Assembly: GCA_963969495.1 (NCBI GenBank)
Contig: OZ018338.1
Location: 48,284,780 to 48,348,779, forward strand
Reading direction: 5' to 3'
Length of the DNA: 64,000 nucleotides
From: Ceratothoa steindachneri
Lineage: Eukaryota; Arthropoda; Malacostraca; Isopoda; Cymothoidae
The notes under the pieces: model-generated
Databases searched by the model: none
What the model was told of the DNA's origin: nothing
Seen by the model: the letters and a program-made list of their open reading frames with translations, nothing else
Shown: one piece after another, positions 20,171-30,848 of the stretch
Layout: every line of letters starts with the position of its first letter
Numbering within the stretch: the stretch's first letter is position 1
Program-made: the position numbers and the translations under genes

Positions 20171-20635
20171 CAAAATGTTCATTCAATGTCTCGGCTATAA
20201 GGTCCGAATCGTCACTAAGGACTCGCAAATTGGCTCACGATCATTTACATATGTACATAGAAAATCTCTTAGGTTCGTGTTCTTAAACCGAAGCTAGCGC
20301 CATTTCATAGTTCCTTTTAGTTTTTCTTATTTTGAGCTTAACAAAGCGACGATAATAAAGTTAGCGGTTTCGATATTTGTACCTTAAAATGTGTGTATTT
20401 GTGTAAAAGCGTAAAGAATTATATAAAAGTTGCCGAACCTTGCATATCCTACTCCGTTTACAGCCCCTCTCAGTCAACCATTAAATAACATTGGATTGGA
20501 GAAATCCAGGCCGACCCTTAGTATCTAGCCTTCATTCCAAATTTGTCTCCATTTTTGCATCTAATGATAATTACACCTAGTGATGCATGGCATTATGATT
20601 GCAAGCAGTTCGTGAGATAGATTTCCTTTGTTCAG
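20171..20635 (+). other. EFR3 intron 3, end
   Basis: Unique-looking sequence ending in the acceptor 'cctttgttcag'. No feature is recognised. Confidence 0.5.
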
Positions 20636-20780
20636 CCTTGACGAACGACGCCTCACCGCAAACGTGTCCAGCATGATGAGACGACCGTCCACCTTCAGAC
20701 ATCCGAACACGTCCCTCGCCGACAGCCAGTCGCTGAGTGTGGAGGTGGACAGTGCCGCGAGTTCTCCGGAAGTGGCGAGG
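20636..20780 (+). CDS. EFR3: EFR3 homologue, internal exon
   Basis: The exon begins after 'tttgttcag' with C, completing an Asn codon, then L-D-E-R-R-L-T-A-N-V-S-S-M-M-R-R. It ends phase 0 at 'gcgagg|gtgagt'. It covers the less conserved Ser-rich linker of EFR3: 'RRPSTFRHPNTSLADSQSLS' and 'VEVD' correspond in position to 'RRKSIVDTVSIQVDI' of EFR3A. Similarity is weak in this linker. The call rests mainly on phase, position and the flanking exons. Confidence 0.7.
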
Positions 20781-20830
20781 GTGAGTCCCAGCGAACGCAC
20801 TATGTTGCTCCCGGTTCCCTTCACTCAAAC

Positions 20831-20845
20831 TTAGCAACTTTCGCA
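20831..20845 (+). repeat. possible eroded target duplication of A2
   Basis: 'ttagcaactttcgca' resembles the sequence just right of the A2 poly(A) tail, 'tggcaacgttctca' from 28041. About 11 of 15 positions match. Confidence 0.4.
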
Positions 20846-21255
20846 TCCAGGGCTCCGTCCGGCCCCAGCTTTGCCTCTCTTCCTTCCTTCAGATAGCCCG
20901 ATTTCTCCCCTACCTCGTCGCTTTTCATACAACCTCTCCCACAACTTTCTCTGGTCAGCCTCTAATTTCACAGGGTAGATGCTGACCTTCTTCTCAGCCA
21001 ACCGTCCCGGAACGGGGCTGAGGGGGAAGGGGACAATATTCCCTAACCCCTGAGCTCCGGTCTGGGGTGGCTGGCTTTTAACAACCTGCTTCATCCCCAC
21101 CCATACCTTCCTCACATCCCTTTTCCTCTCCTCTTCAAAATCTATTAATTTTTACGCCGTGTTCAAGGTTGAGCCGCCATGCCGATGGACTGCCAGGCCA
21201 CCAGGCGGGAGGGGTGGTCCTAAATGGCGGCGCCTGGCTCTGCCAGGCCTGTAAG

Positions 21256-21288
21256 CACCTCTTGCAGTGCGGGCAACTGCAAGAGGTG
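21256..21288 (+). promoter_or_regulatory. leader hairpin of A2
   Basis: Same 13-bp stem as in A1 (21256-21268 with 21276-21288). One loop base differs. It lies 37 nt before the ORF1 ATG. Confidence 0.55.
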
Positions 21289-21325
21289 ATGAGCTATTGC
21301 GTCCCGTATTAAAAAGAGGGTCACC

Positions 21326-23738
21326 ATGCCCATGTATGAAAAAAAACAAAAACCCCAACCCCCAACTTCCCCCAAAACATATACGGAGCCGCCCTCGGGC
21401 AGCTCCACCGAGAAAATGGAGGTGTTTCCCCTTGTGCTTGCGCAGGGGACCCTCCATACTTCTTTAACCGGAGAGGAGGCTTACTCCTCTCCTACGCCTA
21501 CGGGTGTAGGGGACTCCCCCTCACCCCCTTCTCTGGAGGTGCTTTCGGGCACCTCCCTATCTCCAGCGGCAGTCCCTCCTTTGCTTTCTAAGGGGACTTC
21601 CAAGAAAGCCAGCAGGCAGCCCATTGCCGACCGCCCCTCGTGCAAGCGGCTTGGTAGGGCAAACCCCCTTAGGGGGGAGAGGGAAGCCAGGCCCCTTCGG
21701 TCGCTTCCCTCAAAAGACCTGCTGGCAAGAATTTTAAACCTTGCTGGGGTCAAGGCCTGTGCCTCCCCACACAAGACTGGCGACACTGCCAAGGGGACCT
21801 GCGATGTCCTGGGAGGGGATGGCCAACTTGAGGCCCCTCCTGTGATAGACATGGTCTTGAGGAGACCCAGCCTCAGACGGTAGGGCCTTCCATGGGGGGG
21901 AATCCGGGCTCGGCGCCAAGCACCGAACCCGAATCCGCCCCTATGCAAGGTCCCCCTCAAATGGCCGAGGGCTCCGAGGCAGTAAAAGGAGGGGAGGAAT
22001 CTCCTCCGACAGGTGCCCCTACGACTAACAGGACCTTCTCCATTTCGAAGAGGGACCTGGCTGAGGGCGGCCCATCTGGCATGGGGGCTTCTGCCGGCGG
22101 AGGTGAGAAGCGGGTTCATTCCCCGCCCTCCTCTCCTAAAAAGAAAAAGACGAAGAAGACTCGGGGCTCCTCTCCATCCGCGGGGGCTGCGGGGACGGAT
22201 GGGTCTGCTACCACTTTGGTAGGCGACCAAGCCAAGATCGGCACATCCGGCCCCTCTACCCCCTCGTGTGCGGAGCCCCTGACTAAGACTAACACCAAGA
22301 ATGCACAGGGCGGAGCCTCAATGACATCGGGGCCCCTGATTCAGAGGTTACCTGGCGTTTTCGAGCCCGCTGGCTTCAAACGCTTCCTCGTTATTCGCTC
22401 CACTGATGGCATTATGTTGTCCAAGGGCAACATGATCCATCAGAGGAGAGGATTAGCTAGTGCAATTGGTAGAGAGCCGAAGGTAACCCGTTTCTCGGAC
22501 GGGAGCCTTCTGGCGAATGCGGCGAATCCCGCCGAGGCGGCCAAGATAAGTGCTCTTCGGACACTTCATGGCACCCCGGTGAGTGTGACGCCGCACTCTA
22601 CCATGAACTTTGTGAAAGGAGTAGTTTATGCGAGGGAACTCGTTGACTACTCCATTGAGGACATCACCCTAGAGCTGGCCGACCATGGGGCGGTCAAGGT
22701 CGAACGTGTGATGAGAAAACAGGGAGGGGCCTCGAGACCCACCCCTACACTCTTCGTCACGTTCGACTGTGACAAGCTCCCTGAGTCGGTGCGTGCCGGT
22801 TGGTACCGCTACCGCATGAAGGCATTCGTGCCACTGCCACGGCGGTGCTATTACTGTCACCGCTTCGGCCATACGAATCGATCATGTAGACGTGCAAAAT
22901 TGGGGTCACCCGAAGTCTGTGTAAATTGCTCCAAGGTTGCACACGATAAGTCCAAATCGTGTGTGGCCAAGTGTGTCAATTGCGGAGAGCCGCACCCTGC
23001 TTCTTCGAAGCAATGTGGTGCATATCTCCTTGAGAAAGAAATCCTGGCCGTTCAGGCCCAGGATCGACTCTCATTCGGCGAGGCTAAGGACTTGGTCCTG
23101 GCGCGCCCGGCTCTGCCTGGGACGCCATATGCCTCAATAGTTAGGAAAGCACCCTCTGCTCCTGGCCCATCCAGGCCAACGAGCACGGTTGTTTCCGCGC
23201 CCATTCGGAGCCCTTCTGCGGGCTCTACTACACCCGGGCGCTCCCCTGGTAAAGCTGGCGGCAAAAAGGGTTCACACCCAGCCCCGGCTAAAACCAGGGC
23301 TCCCCCCTCTTCCCCCAGCGTGACCGTTTCCCGTAAGGCGAAACCGCCACGCGCCTCCACAGAGTCGTTAGACTCACAGGAGGCAACACCCCTGAAGATG
23401 GTCGCTAGGCCATCTTCCGGGGTTCCTAAAGCTGTTCCCCGAAAGGAGGACAGCAACAAAGGAGCTTCAGCCCCTTCTCCCACGCCCCGAGGGGGATCGA
23501 GTGGCTCGGAGAGGGCCCCCCGCCTCCCAAGCCGCAACGCCTGCCTAAGGTTTCGAGGCGGAGAGAGGAAAAGACTCGCATGGCGAGCCCAACCTCCCCC
23601 GATAAGTCCTCGAAGGCGACAGCGCCTTCAGCGCTTTGTCCGGCCAACAGCGCCCGGGGTTCTGCCCCCGGGAAGCGTACGGCCATTCCCGTGAGGGTCT
23701 TCAATTCGAGGAGGGCCCCCGCGTCTCCTCCGAGCTAG
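21326..23738 (+). pseudogene. LINE-A ORF1 of A2, best preserved gag-like ORF
   Basis: Begins M-P-M-Y-E-K-K at 21326. A one-base deletion near 21861 ('gtcttgagg' for 'gtccttgagg') splits it into 21326-21883 and 21892-23694. The second part gives 600 residues with the RRM-like region, all three zinc knuckles (from C-Y-Y-C-H-R-F-G-H to the third ending ...S-S-K-Q-C), and a Pro/Ser/Lys-rich tail. A small deletion near 23515 then shifts the tail out of the family frame, whose stop would be TAG 23736-23738. It probably acts as an RNA-binding chaperone in the RNP by family analogy. Confidence 0.88.
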
Positions 23739-23840
23739 GCCTGGAGGGCATATTCCTTCAATGGAATTGCCGTGGACTCCGGGCCAACTGGGAGGAGCTG
23801 CGGAGGCTCGTCTCGTCCCGTTCCCCGTTAGCTATTTTTT

Positions 23841-23849
23841 TGCAGGAGA
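23841..23849 (+). repeat. target duplication, left, of nested 3' fragment
   Basis: 'tgcaggaga' is repeated at 24178-24186 after the poly(A) of the insert. Confidence 0.85.
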
Positions 23850-24177
23850 TTGTCGAATGTCCCAGTCTGGGTGATCTTCGCGCACGATACCTGTCCCGGT
23901 ACCGGGATGGGCGGGGTCGCTACCGCCTGTCCCTTGTACTCGGGACGAGTGCGTGCACCATGACTAGTGGACTTATTGACTTTTTGGGAGAGGCTGGCCT
24001 TCTCCCTTTCATCTAACCCGGTTTAATTGTTGTTGTTGTTTTTGTTATTGCTTTTTTATTGTTTCCTGTTTAATTTTTAAAGTAGCCTAGAACTAGGCTG
24101 TTTGTTTACGGCGACTAATGCCTAAGTCGGCAGTCGCCAGATAGCCCCTTAATTATTAAAAAAAAAAAAAAAAAAAA
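23850..24177 (+). mobile_element. 5'-truncated LINE-A 3' fragment nested in A2
   Basis: Starts in the ORF2 tail ('tgtcgaatgtcccagtctgg'), includes the stop TAA at about 24016, the short A1-type 3' UTR, both terminal hairpins and poly(A) (24159-24177). It is flanked by a 9-bp duplication of A2 endonuclease sequence. This is a classic truncated target-primed insertion. Confidence 0.93.
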
Positions 24178-27100
24178 TGCAGGAGACCATGCCAGGCGCA
24201 TGCCCGCTGCCTGCCCTCTCGGGGTATAAGGGTCTTGCGACCCCACCACCGCGGGATGGCCGGGCTGGGGGATGCGCGGTTTACACCCGGCATGATGTCT
24301 CCGTTCTTCCTTTCTTTTTAGATACCTCCTTTCAGGCAGTGGCTGTGCAGCTGCACCTGGATAGGAGGTATACTATCATTTCTGCGTACATTCCACCGTC
24401 AGCTGACTTTGACGCGGGGGACTTCCGCCGCGTCGTGGCACGGTGGCCGAGGCCCTATCTCTTGCTTGGATATCTGAACGGCAGGCATCCTCTCTGGGGA
24501 GATTACTCCATAAATCCCAGGGGACAAGTCCTTGCCGATCTGATCTAAGAGCTTGAGATGGGTGTCCTAAACGTGGATGAGTTTACGCATCACTGTCCGA
24601 GAACCGCTTCATTTTCTTGCCTTGACCTATCTTCTTGCTCTTCGGATGCACAGCCTGATTTTGATTGGGGGGTGGTCGATGACCTGTATGGTAGTGATCA
24701 CTTTCGCATTCAAATATCATTTTCTGGGCAACTGCCGCCTGAGAGACCACCTCAGTGGTGCTTGGCGCGGGCGCGGTGGCCTGCATTTCAGGAAATGACT
24801 GAATTCTCTATCTCAGTCGAGGAGTTTAGGTCGGTAGATGAGGCCGTTGAGTTCTTCTCCGGCAACCTCATCGCCGTGGGCCTGACTACTATTCCTAGGA
24901 CGTCTGGCCGTTTTGCACGCCGACCACTCCCATGGTGGTCGGCCGAGTGTGAGACGGCCCTCAAACAGAAGCGTTATGCCTACATGCGCTATAAGCGCCG
25001 CCCGTACGATTTCACTGTCGCTGAATTTCGTCGGGCTAGGGCTAGGTTCCGGTATATTTCGAAGCACGCCCGCCGCTCTTCTTTGCGGGCATACGTGTCT
25101 TCACTTAACGGGAAGACCCCTTTAGCTGAGGTGTGGAAGCGAGTCAAAAGGATTCGGGGCAAGTTCTCGCAGGACCCCCCTCCCGTTCTCCAGGAGAATG
25201 GGACCGCAATCTCGGACCCCGCGTCCGTGGCGGAATCCTTAGCGACCGCTTTTTCCGCATTCTCTAGCCGTGATGCTGCTCCGCCAGCATTCAATGCACG
25301 TCGTGATGTCGCGGAAGGCCGCCGGCTGGACTTTACCTCCAGAGGCGGAGAACCCTTCAACGACAAGTTTACTGTGAGTGAGTTGCGTTCCGCTCTCGCT
25401 TCGTGCGCGGACACCGCCCATGGTCCAGACGATGTCCCGTACGCCATGCTTCGACACCTGGGTGAGCGAGGCATGGCCTTTCTGTTAGATTTGTTCAACA
25501 GGATCTGGGTGAAAGGTCTTCTTCCAGACTCCTGGCGAATCGCTACTGTGCTCGCCTTTCGCAAGCCGGGAAGAGATCACTCTACTCCGACCGGTTTCCG
25601 CCCAATCTCTCTAACCTCTTGCGTGTGCAAGTTGATGGAGAAATTGGTAAATGTTAGATTAGCCTATTTCCTGGACAGCGGAGGCCATCTGTCTTCTGCA
25701 CAGTGCGGCTTACGTAAGTTCCACTCCACGTCGGATGCTCTGCTCCGACTGGAAAATGCCGTCTGCGAGGCTTTCCTTCGTAGACACCACTACGCCACGG
25801 TGCTTTTTGATCTGGAGAAGGCCTATGATACCGCATGGCGATACGGTATCATGGAGACTCTCCACACGATGGGGGCGAGGGGATGCCTCCCAATGTTTAT
25901 ATCTGAATTTTTGCGAGATCGTCGATTCCGCGTACGGGTGGGGGGAGCCCTCTCCGGCCCAAAGGAGCAGGAAGAGGGTGTCCCGCAGGGAAGTGTCCTC
26001 AGTGTCACACTCTTTGCCCTGAGCATCAACGGCATCACCTCGGTGTAACCGGAAGACGTTCTTGCTACTCTACGTGGACGTCCTTTCGATCTCTTTTGGC
26101 GCTGCCCAGATGCCAACTCTGGAGCGTCGACTCCAACAGGCATTGAACCGCGTCTCTCGCTACGTTGAAGCGCACAAGCTTTGGTTTTCCTTGGCCAAGA
26201 CTAAAGTGGTGCACTTCTACCGCCATCCACGGCTCCACCCTGACCCAGACTTGTTTCTAAATGAGGTGCGCTTGGAAGTGGTTGAATCGCACCGTTTCCT
26301 TGTTCTTCTATTTGATCAACGCCTCACCTAGCAGGCTCATATTCGTAACCTTAGGGTCTCTTGTACCCGCCTCTTGGATATTCTTCGTTCCATGACGTTC
26401 AGCGCTGGGGGCGCTGATAAGGCTACCTCCTTACTTTTTTATCGATCCTTTGTTCGTTCGAAGCTCGACTACGGATGCGAGTTTTATGCATCCTCAGCCC
26501 AGCGTGTATTGCGGAAGGTGGACTCGATCTACCACACCTGCCTTTGCCTGGCGACCGGTACTTTCCGCACTTCCTCCATTGAGAGCCTACTTGTCGATGC
26601 TAGAGAGATGCCACTCGTTCTGCGAGTGCTCGTTGCATTATTCGCCTGTACGCGTGACCTAGGCGCCTCCCTCAGTGGCCAACAGATCTCACTGCATTCC
26701 CATTTGATCTCGACGGTCCCTATGCCACCGAGAGATGCCACCCATACCCTAAGCCCTTCCGATTTTGAGCCAGGAAATTCCTTCGAGATCTAGGTATAGC
26801 TCTCGGGCCGGTGGCGCCCCTGGTTCTGCCCAGGACGCCACCCTGGAGGGTACCACATTTGGCTATTTGTCGCCACGCCTCTGCTCCCAAAGCTTGTACT
26901 GCGCCGGGAGTATTGCGTTCGACCTTTTTGGAGCACACATCGTGTCACGCTGGTACCGTGCCAGTGTATACGGATGGCTCCAAGTCCCAAGAGGGGGTCG
27001 GCTTCCACGCCGTATCCCCTCTGTTTGAAGTCAGCGAGGCTCTACCAGGCGCTGTGTCTGTCTTCACGGCCGAGCTGGTGGCAATACACCACTCGGTACG

Positions 27101-28040
27101 GGAGATTACGCGACGTGCCCGGTTCGGAGACCGGATCGTGATCTATAGCGACTCACAAAGCGCCCTGAGTGCTCTCGAGGCATTGTAATCTCCGCATCCC
27201 CTGGTTCGCGATATCCGTGACGCCACGGTTTTGGCGAGCCGGGCAGATGTCGAGATTATCTTCTGCTGGGTTCCTGGACATGTAGGAATTGCGGGGAATG
27301 AGCGCGCAGATGAGGGCGCCAAAGAGTCCGCGAGGACTCTGCGACCGGACCAGCGTTTCGCTCTTCCTCACACTGACTACATGGCAGGAATACAGGCAGC
27401 TCTTCGGACTGCTTGGCAAAGAAGATGGGAGACGGTCGAAGGGAACTTAAAGTTGCGTGCCATTGCGCCGCGACTGTTCCCATGGACCTATCCCCCAATG
27501 CCGCGGCGGCTTCAGGTTGCTTTCTGTCGTCTCCAAATCGGCCACACTCGTGTGATGCATCGCTATTTGATGGAGCGCTTGCCTGCGCCCTATTGCAACG
27601 ACTGCGTCGTCCCCCAGACTGTTCGGCACATTCTTGTCGAATGTCCCAGTCTGGGTGATCTTCGCGCACGATACCTGTCCCAGTACCGGGATGAGCTTGG
27701 TCGCTACCGCCTGTCCCATGTGCTCGGTTCAGATTCGTGCACATTGACTTGTGGACTTGTTGACTTCTTGGGGGAGGCCGGCCTTCTCCCTATTATTTAA
27801 GCAAGGTTTGTTTTTTTTTGCATTTGTTTTGTTTTTTGTTTTTTTCCTTTAGTTGCACGCTCCTGCGCCGGGGGAACCTCTTCCCGACGCACCAGCTTGC
27901 TTCCTTTCCCCCTTTTGGGGTGTTGTATTTTTTTCTCTTTAATTTTATTTTAAAGTAGCCTAGAACTCGGCCAGTTTTAATACGGCGACTAATGCCCAAG
28001 TAGGCAGTCGCCAGATGAGCTCTTAAAAAAAAAAAAAAAA

Positions 28041-28593
28041 TGGCAACGTTCTCAAATGACCCTAGCCCCGTAGCCTTTTCCAGAGGTCACCTAGAGAGGT
28101 GATATTGAAAGCTGTTTTTGAGAGGGTGAGGGGAGGGAAGGATAGGTTGCAGCGGAGGCAATCAAGTGAGTGGAATTATGCAGGGGTGGGTGGCTTTGAA
28201 TTGGTGAATACCATAGCGAGACGAATTGTGGGTGGTTTGCAAGTATGTATGTGTTTGGGAGAGGTTAGCTAATAATTTGATTTAGTTGGTATCGTGGGTG
28301 GTTTGTGAGGTTATGGATGGATGTAGAAGGTGCAAGGGGGGATTGCATTTTACTAAGGAATTGTTTGTCTATCACGTTTAGGCGGTCTTCGATGGGAGAT
28401 TTTTTGTTTCTGCGGTCAGTGGGAGAGGTTGGCCATGGGTGGTATGGTGACTCGTGATACTCTTGAATGGATCGTGGGTTTTTAGGAACTTGATTAGCGT
28501 CATTCCATTTTACCCGAATTATTTTACGCATTGTCTATTTTGTAATTGCGCCATGCCAGGATGAGACATATTTTCTATGTATTTGCTAAAAAA
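28041..28593 (+). other. EFR3 intron 4 segment between A2 and A3
   Basis: Purine-rich non-coding sequence with many GGT/GTG runs and no recognised gene. It is probably original intron sequence, beginning with the right-hand duplication of A2. Confidence 0.5.
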
Positions 28594-28602
28594 GGGGTCA
28601 CC

Positions 28603-30848
28603 ATACCCAATGATGAATTAAAAAAAAAAATACTCCCTCTTTCCCACGACCATCGTCAGAGCCGCCCTCGGGCAGCTTCCCTGGAAAATGTAGGTCCCCC
28701 CCCTCCCATGTGCTTTCTCAGGGGACCCTTCAGATTTCTTCTACCGGACAGGAGGCTTACTCTATCTACGGGTGTAGGGGGACTCCACCTCACCCCTTCT
28801 CTGGAGGCGACCTTGGGTGCCTCCCTCTTTCCAGTGGCAGTCCTTCCAGGTTGGAGCGCGTCGATAGGGCCAACCCCCTCAGGGGGTCAAGGAATAGCAG
28901 GGCCCGTTGGTCCTTACCCCCTAACATCCTGTACTCGTGCGCTAAGAGCCTACAGGGGGTCATTGTACGTGCCCCCCTCTCTTCCTCGACGGATGCTGTT
29001 TCGACGGCATTAGGGCAAAAAGGTACCTCGAATGGGATGTGTGATGTCTCAAGGGGGGTGGGCACATGGAGGCCGACCTTGAGATGGACATGGTCCCTGA
29101 GGTGACCCCACCTCAGACGGTAGGATCTTACATGGGGTCGAACCCGGGCTCAGTGCCAAGCACAGAACCCGTGCCCGCCCCTCTGCAAACTCCTCCTCAG
29201 ATGGCTCGGATCCCCGAGGCCTCACAAGGAGAGTTGGAATCTCTTCCCCTTTCTGTTGCTCATATGATAGGCAAGACCTACATTTCAGAGAAGGATCTTG
29301 CGGAGGCCGGCCCATCTGGCTTAGGGGCTCCTGGTAGCGGAGGAGAGAAGTGGGTTCATTCCACGCCCTCTTGTCCAAAAAAGAAAAAGACTCGGGGCTC
29401 CTCTCCCTCCGCGGGAACTGATGGGTCTACTTCCTTTTCGGTATGCGACCAAGCCAAGATCGGCACGTCCTGTCCCGCTGCCTCCCCGGGTCGGGAGATC
29501 CAGACGAAGACGAGAACTGCGCAGAGCGGAGCCTCGATTACGTTTTCGAGCCCGCTGGCTTCAAACGCTTCCTTGTTATTTGCTCCACTGATGGCAGCAT
29601 GTTGGCTAAGGGCAACATGATCCATCAGAGAAGAGCTCTAACTAGTGTGATTAGTAGAGAGCCGAAGGTGACCCGTTTCTCGGAAGGGAGCCTTTTGGCG
29701 AATGTGTCGAATCCCTCCGAGGCGGCCATGATTAGTGACCTTCGGAACTAGATGGCACGCCTTTTAGTGTGACTCCGTGCTCTACCGTGAACTTCGTGAA
29801 AGGTCGAACGTGTGATGAGAAAACAGGGAGGGGCCTCGAGACCCACCCCTACACTGCTTCGTCACGTTCGACTGTGACTAACTCCCTGAGTCGGTGCGTG
29901 CCGGTTGGTATCGCTACTGCGTAAAGGCATTCGTACCACTGCCGCGGAGGCGCTACTACTGTCACCGCTTCGGCCATACTAATCGCTCATGTCGACGTGC
30001 AAAGTCGGGGTTACCCCAAGTCTGTGTAAGTTGCTCCAAAGCCGCACACGATAAGTCCAAATCGTGTGTGGCCAAGTGTGTCATTTGCGGAGATCCGCAC
30101 CCCGCTTCTTGGGAACAATGTGATGCGTATTTCCTTGAAGGAAATCCTGGCCGTTCAGGCCCAGGATCGTCTCTCATTTCGCGAGGGTAAGGACTTGGTC
30201 CTGGTGCGCCCGGCGCTGCCTGGAACCTCCTATCCCTCAATTTTGAGAAATACACCCTCTACTCCTGGCCCCTCCAGGCCTACGAGCAAGGTGGTTTCCG
30301 CGCCCATTCGGAACCCTTCTGCTGGTTCTATCCACTTCGGGCGCTCCACTGGTAGAGCTGGCGCCACAAAGAGTTTACACCCAGCCCCAGCTAAAAACAG
30401 GGCTCGCTTTCCCTTCCGCCAGCGTGACCGTTTCGCGTAAGGCAAAACGGCCGTGTCCTCCACAGAGTCTTTACACTCACAGGAGGCAACATTCCTGAAG
30501 AGGGTTGTGAGGCCATCTTCCGGGGTTCCTAAAGCTGCCCCCTGAAAGGAGGACAGCACTAAAGAAGCTTCGATTCCTTCGCCCACACCCAGTGGTAGGC
30601 GGTGGATCCTCCAAAAGAGGGACTCCCGCCTCCGAAGCCGACCCGCTTGCCTAAGGTTTCGAGGCGGAGGGAAGAAAGGACTGGCATGGCGAGCCCAACC
30701 TCCCCCGATAACTTCTCGAAGGCGACAGCGCCTTCGCCTTCAGCCATTGTCCGGCCAACAACGCCCGGAGTTCTGCCTCTGGGAAGCGCACGCCATTTCC
30801 GTGATGGTCTTCTCTTCGAATAGAGCCCCCGCATCTCCTCTGAGCTAG
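28603..30848 (+). pseudogene. LINE-A ORF1 of A3, degenerate
   Basis: Pieces of the Pro-rich N-terminus (28700-29060), the 'EKDLAEAGPSGLGA' region (about 29290), the RRM-like part and three zinc knuckles (29958-30120, C-Y-Y-C-H-R-F-G-H first) are readable in three frames. The start codon is ATA. Frameshifts lie near 29060, 29540, 29750 (with a deletion of about 100 nt near 29800) and 30140. Confidence 0.8.

Larger units (their letters stand above)
23736..27800 (+). pseudogene. LINE-A ORF2 (EN-RT-RNase H) of A2, broken
   Basis: The endonuclease starts 'LGLEGIFLQWNC' and is interrupted at 23849 by the nested insert, resuming after the duplicated 'tgcaggaga'. The GDLN motif reads GYLN (24470-24481) and SDHFP reads SDHFR. 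A stop ends the frame at about 24546. The next long frame, 24558-26048, covers the EN C-terminus and RT ('GFRPISLTS', 'FDLEKAYDTAW'). At the active site there is a stop, a 2-nt deletion, and Y-V-D-V instead of YVDD. RNase H motifs lie at 26960-27310 (with a TAA at about 27186), and the C-terminal C-X2-C...HILVECP ends at TAA 27798-27800. Confidence 0.88.
20845..28040 (+). mobile_element. LINE-A copy A2, nearly full length, with a nested LINE insert
   Basis: It starts at 'atccag', lacking only about 50 bp of the family 5' end, 65 bp inside EFR3 intron 4. Leader 20845-21325, ORF1 21326-23738, ORF2 about 23736-27800, 3' UTR of the longer type (27801-28024) with terminal hairpins, and poly(A) 28025-28040. 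A 328-bp LINE-A 3' fragment is inserted at 23850-24177. The block 26050-26795 is clearly more diverged than its surroundings. It is in the same orientation as EFR3. Confidence 0.9.

Noticed and set aside
21481..22230. 249-aa minus-strand frame over A2 ORF1
   Set aside because: Antisense shadow of the Pro/Ser-rich coding strand, with Arg/Pro/Gly-rich low-complexity composition.
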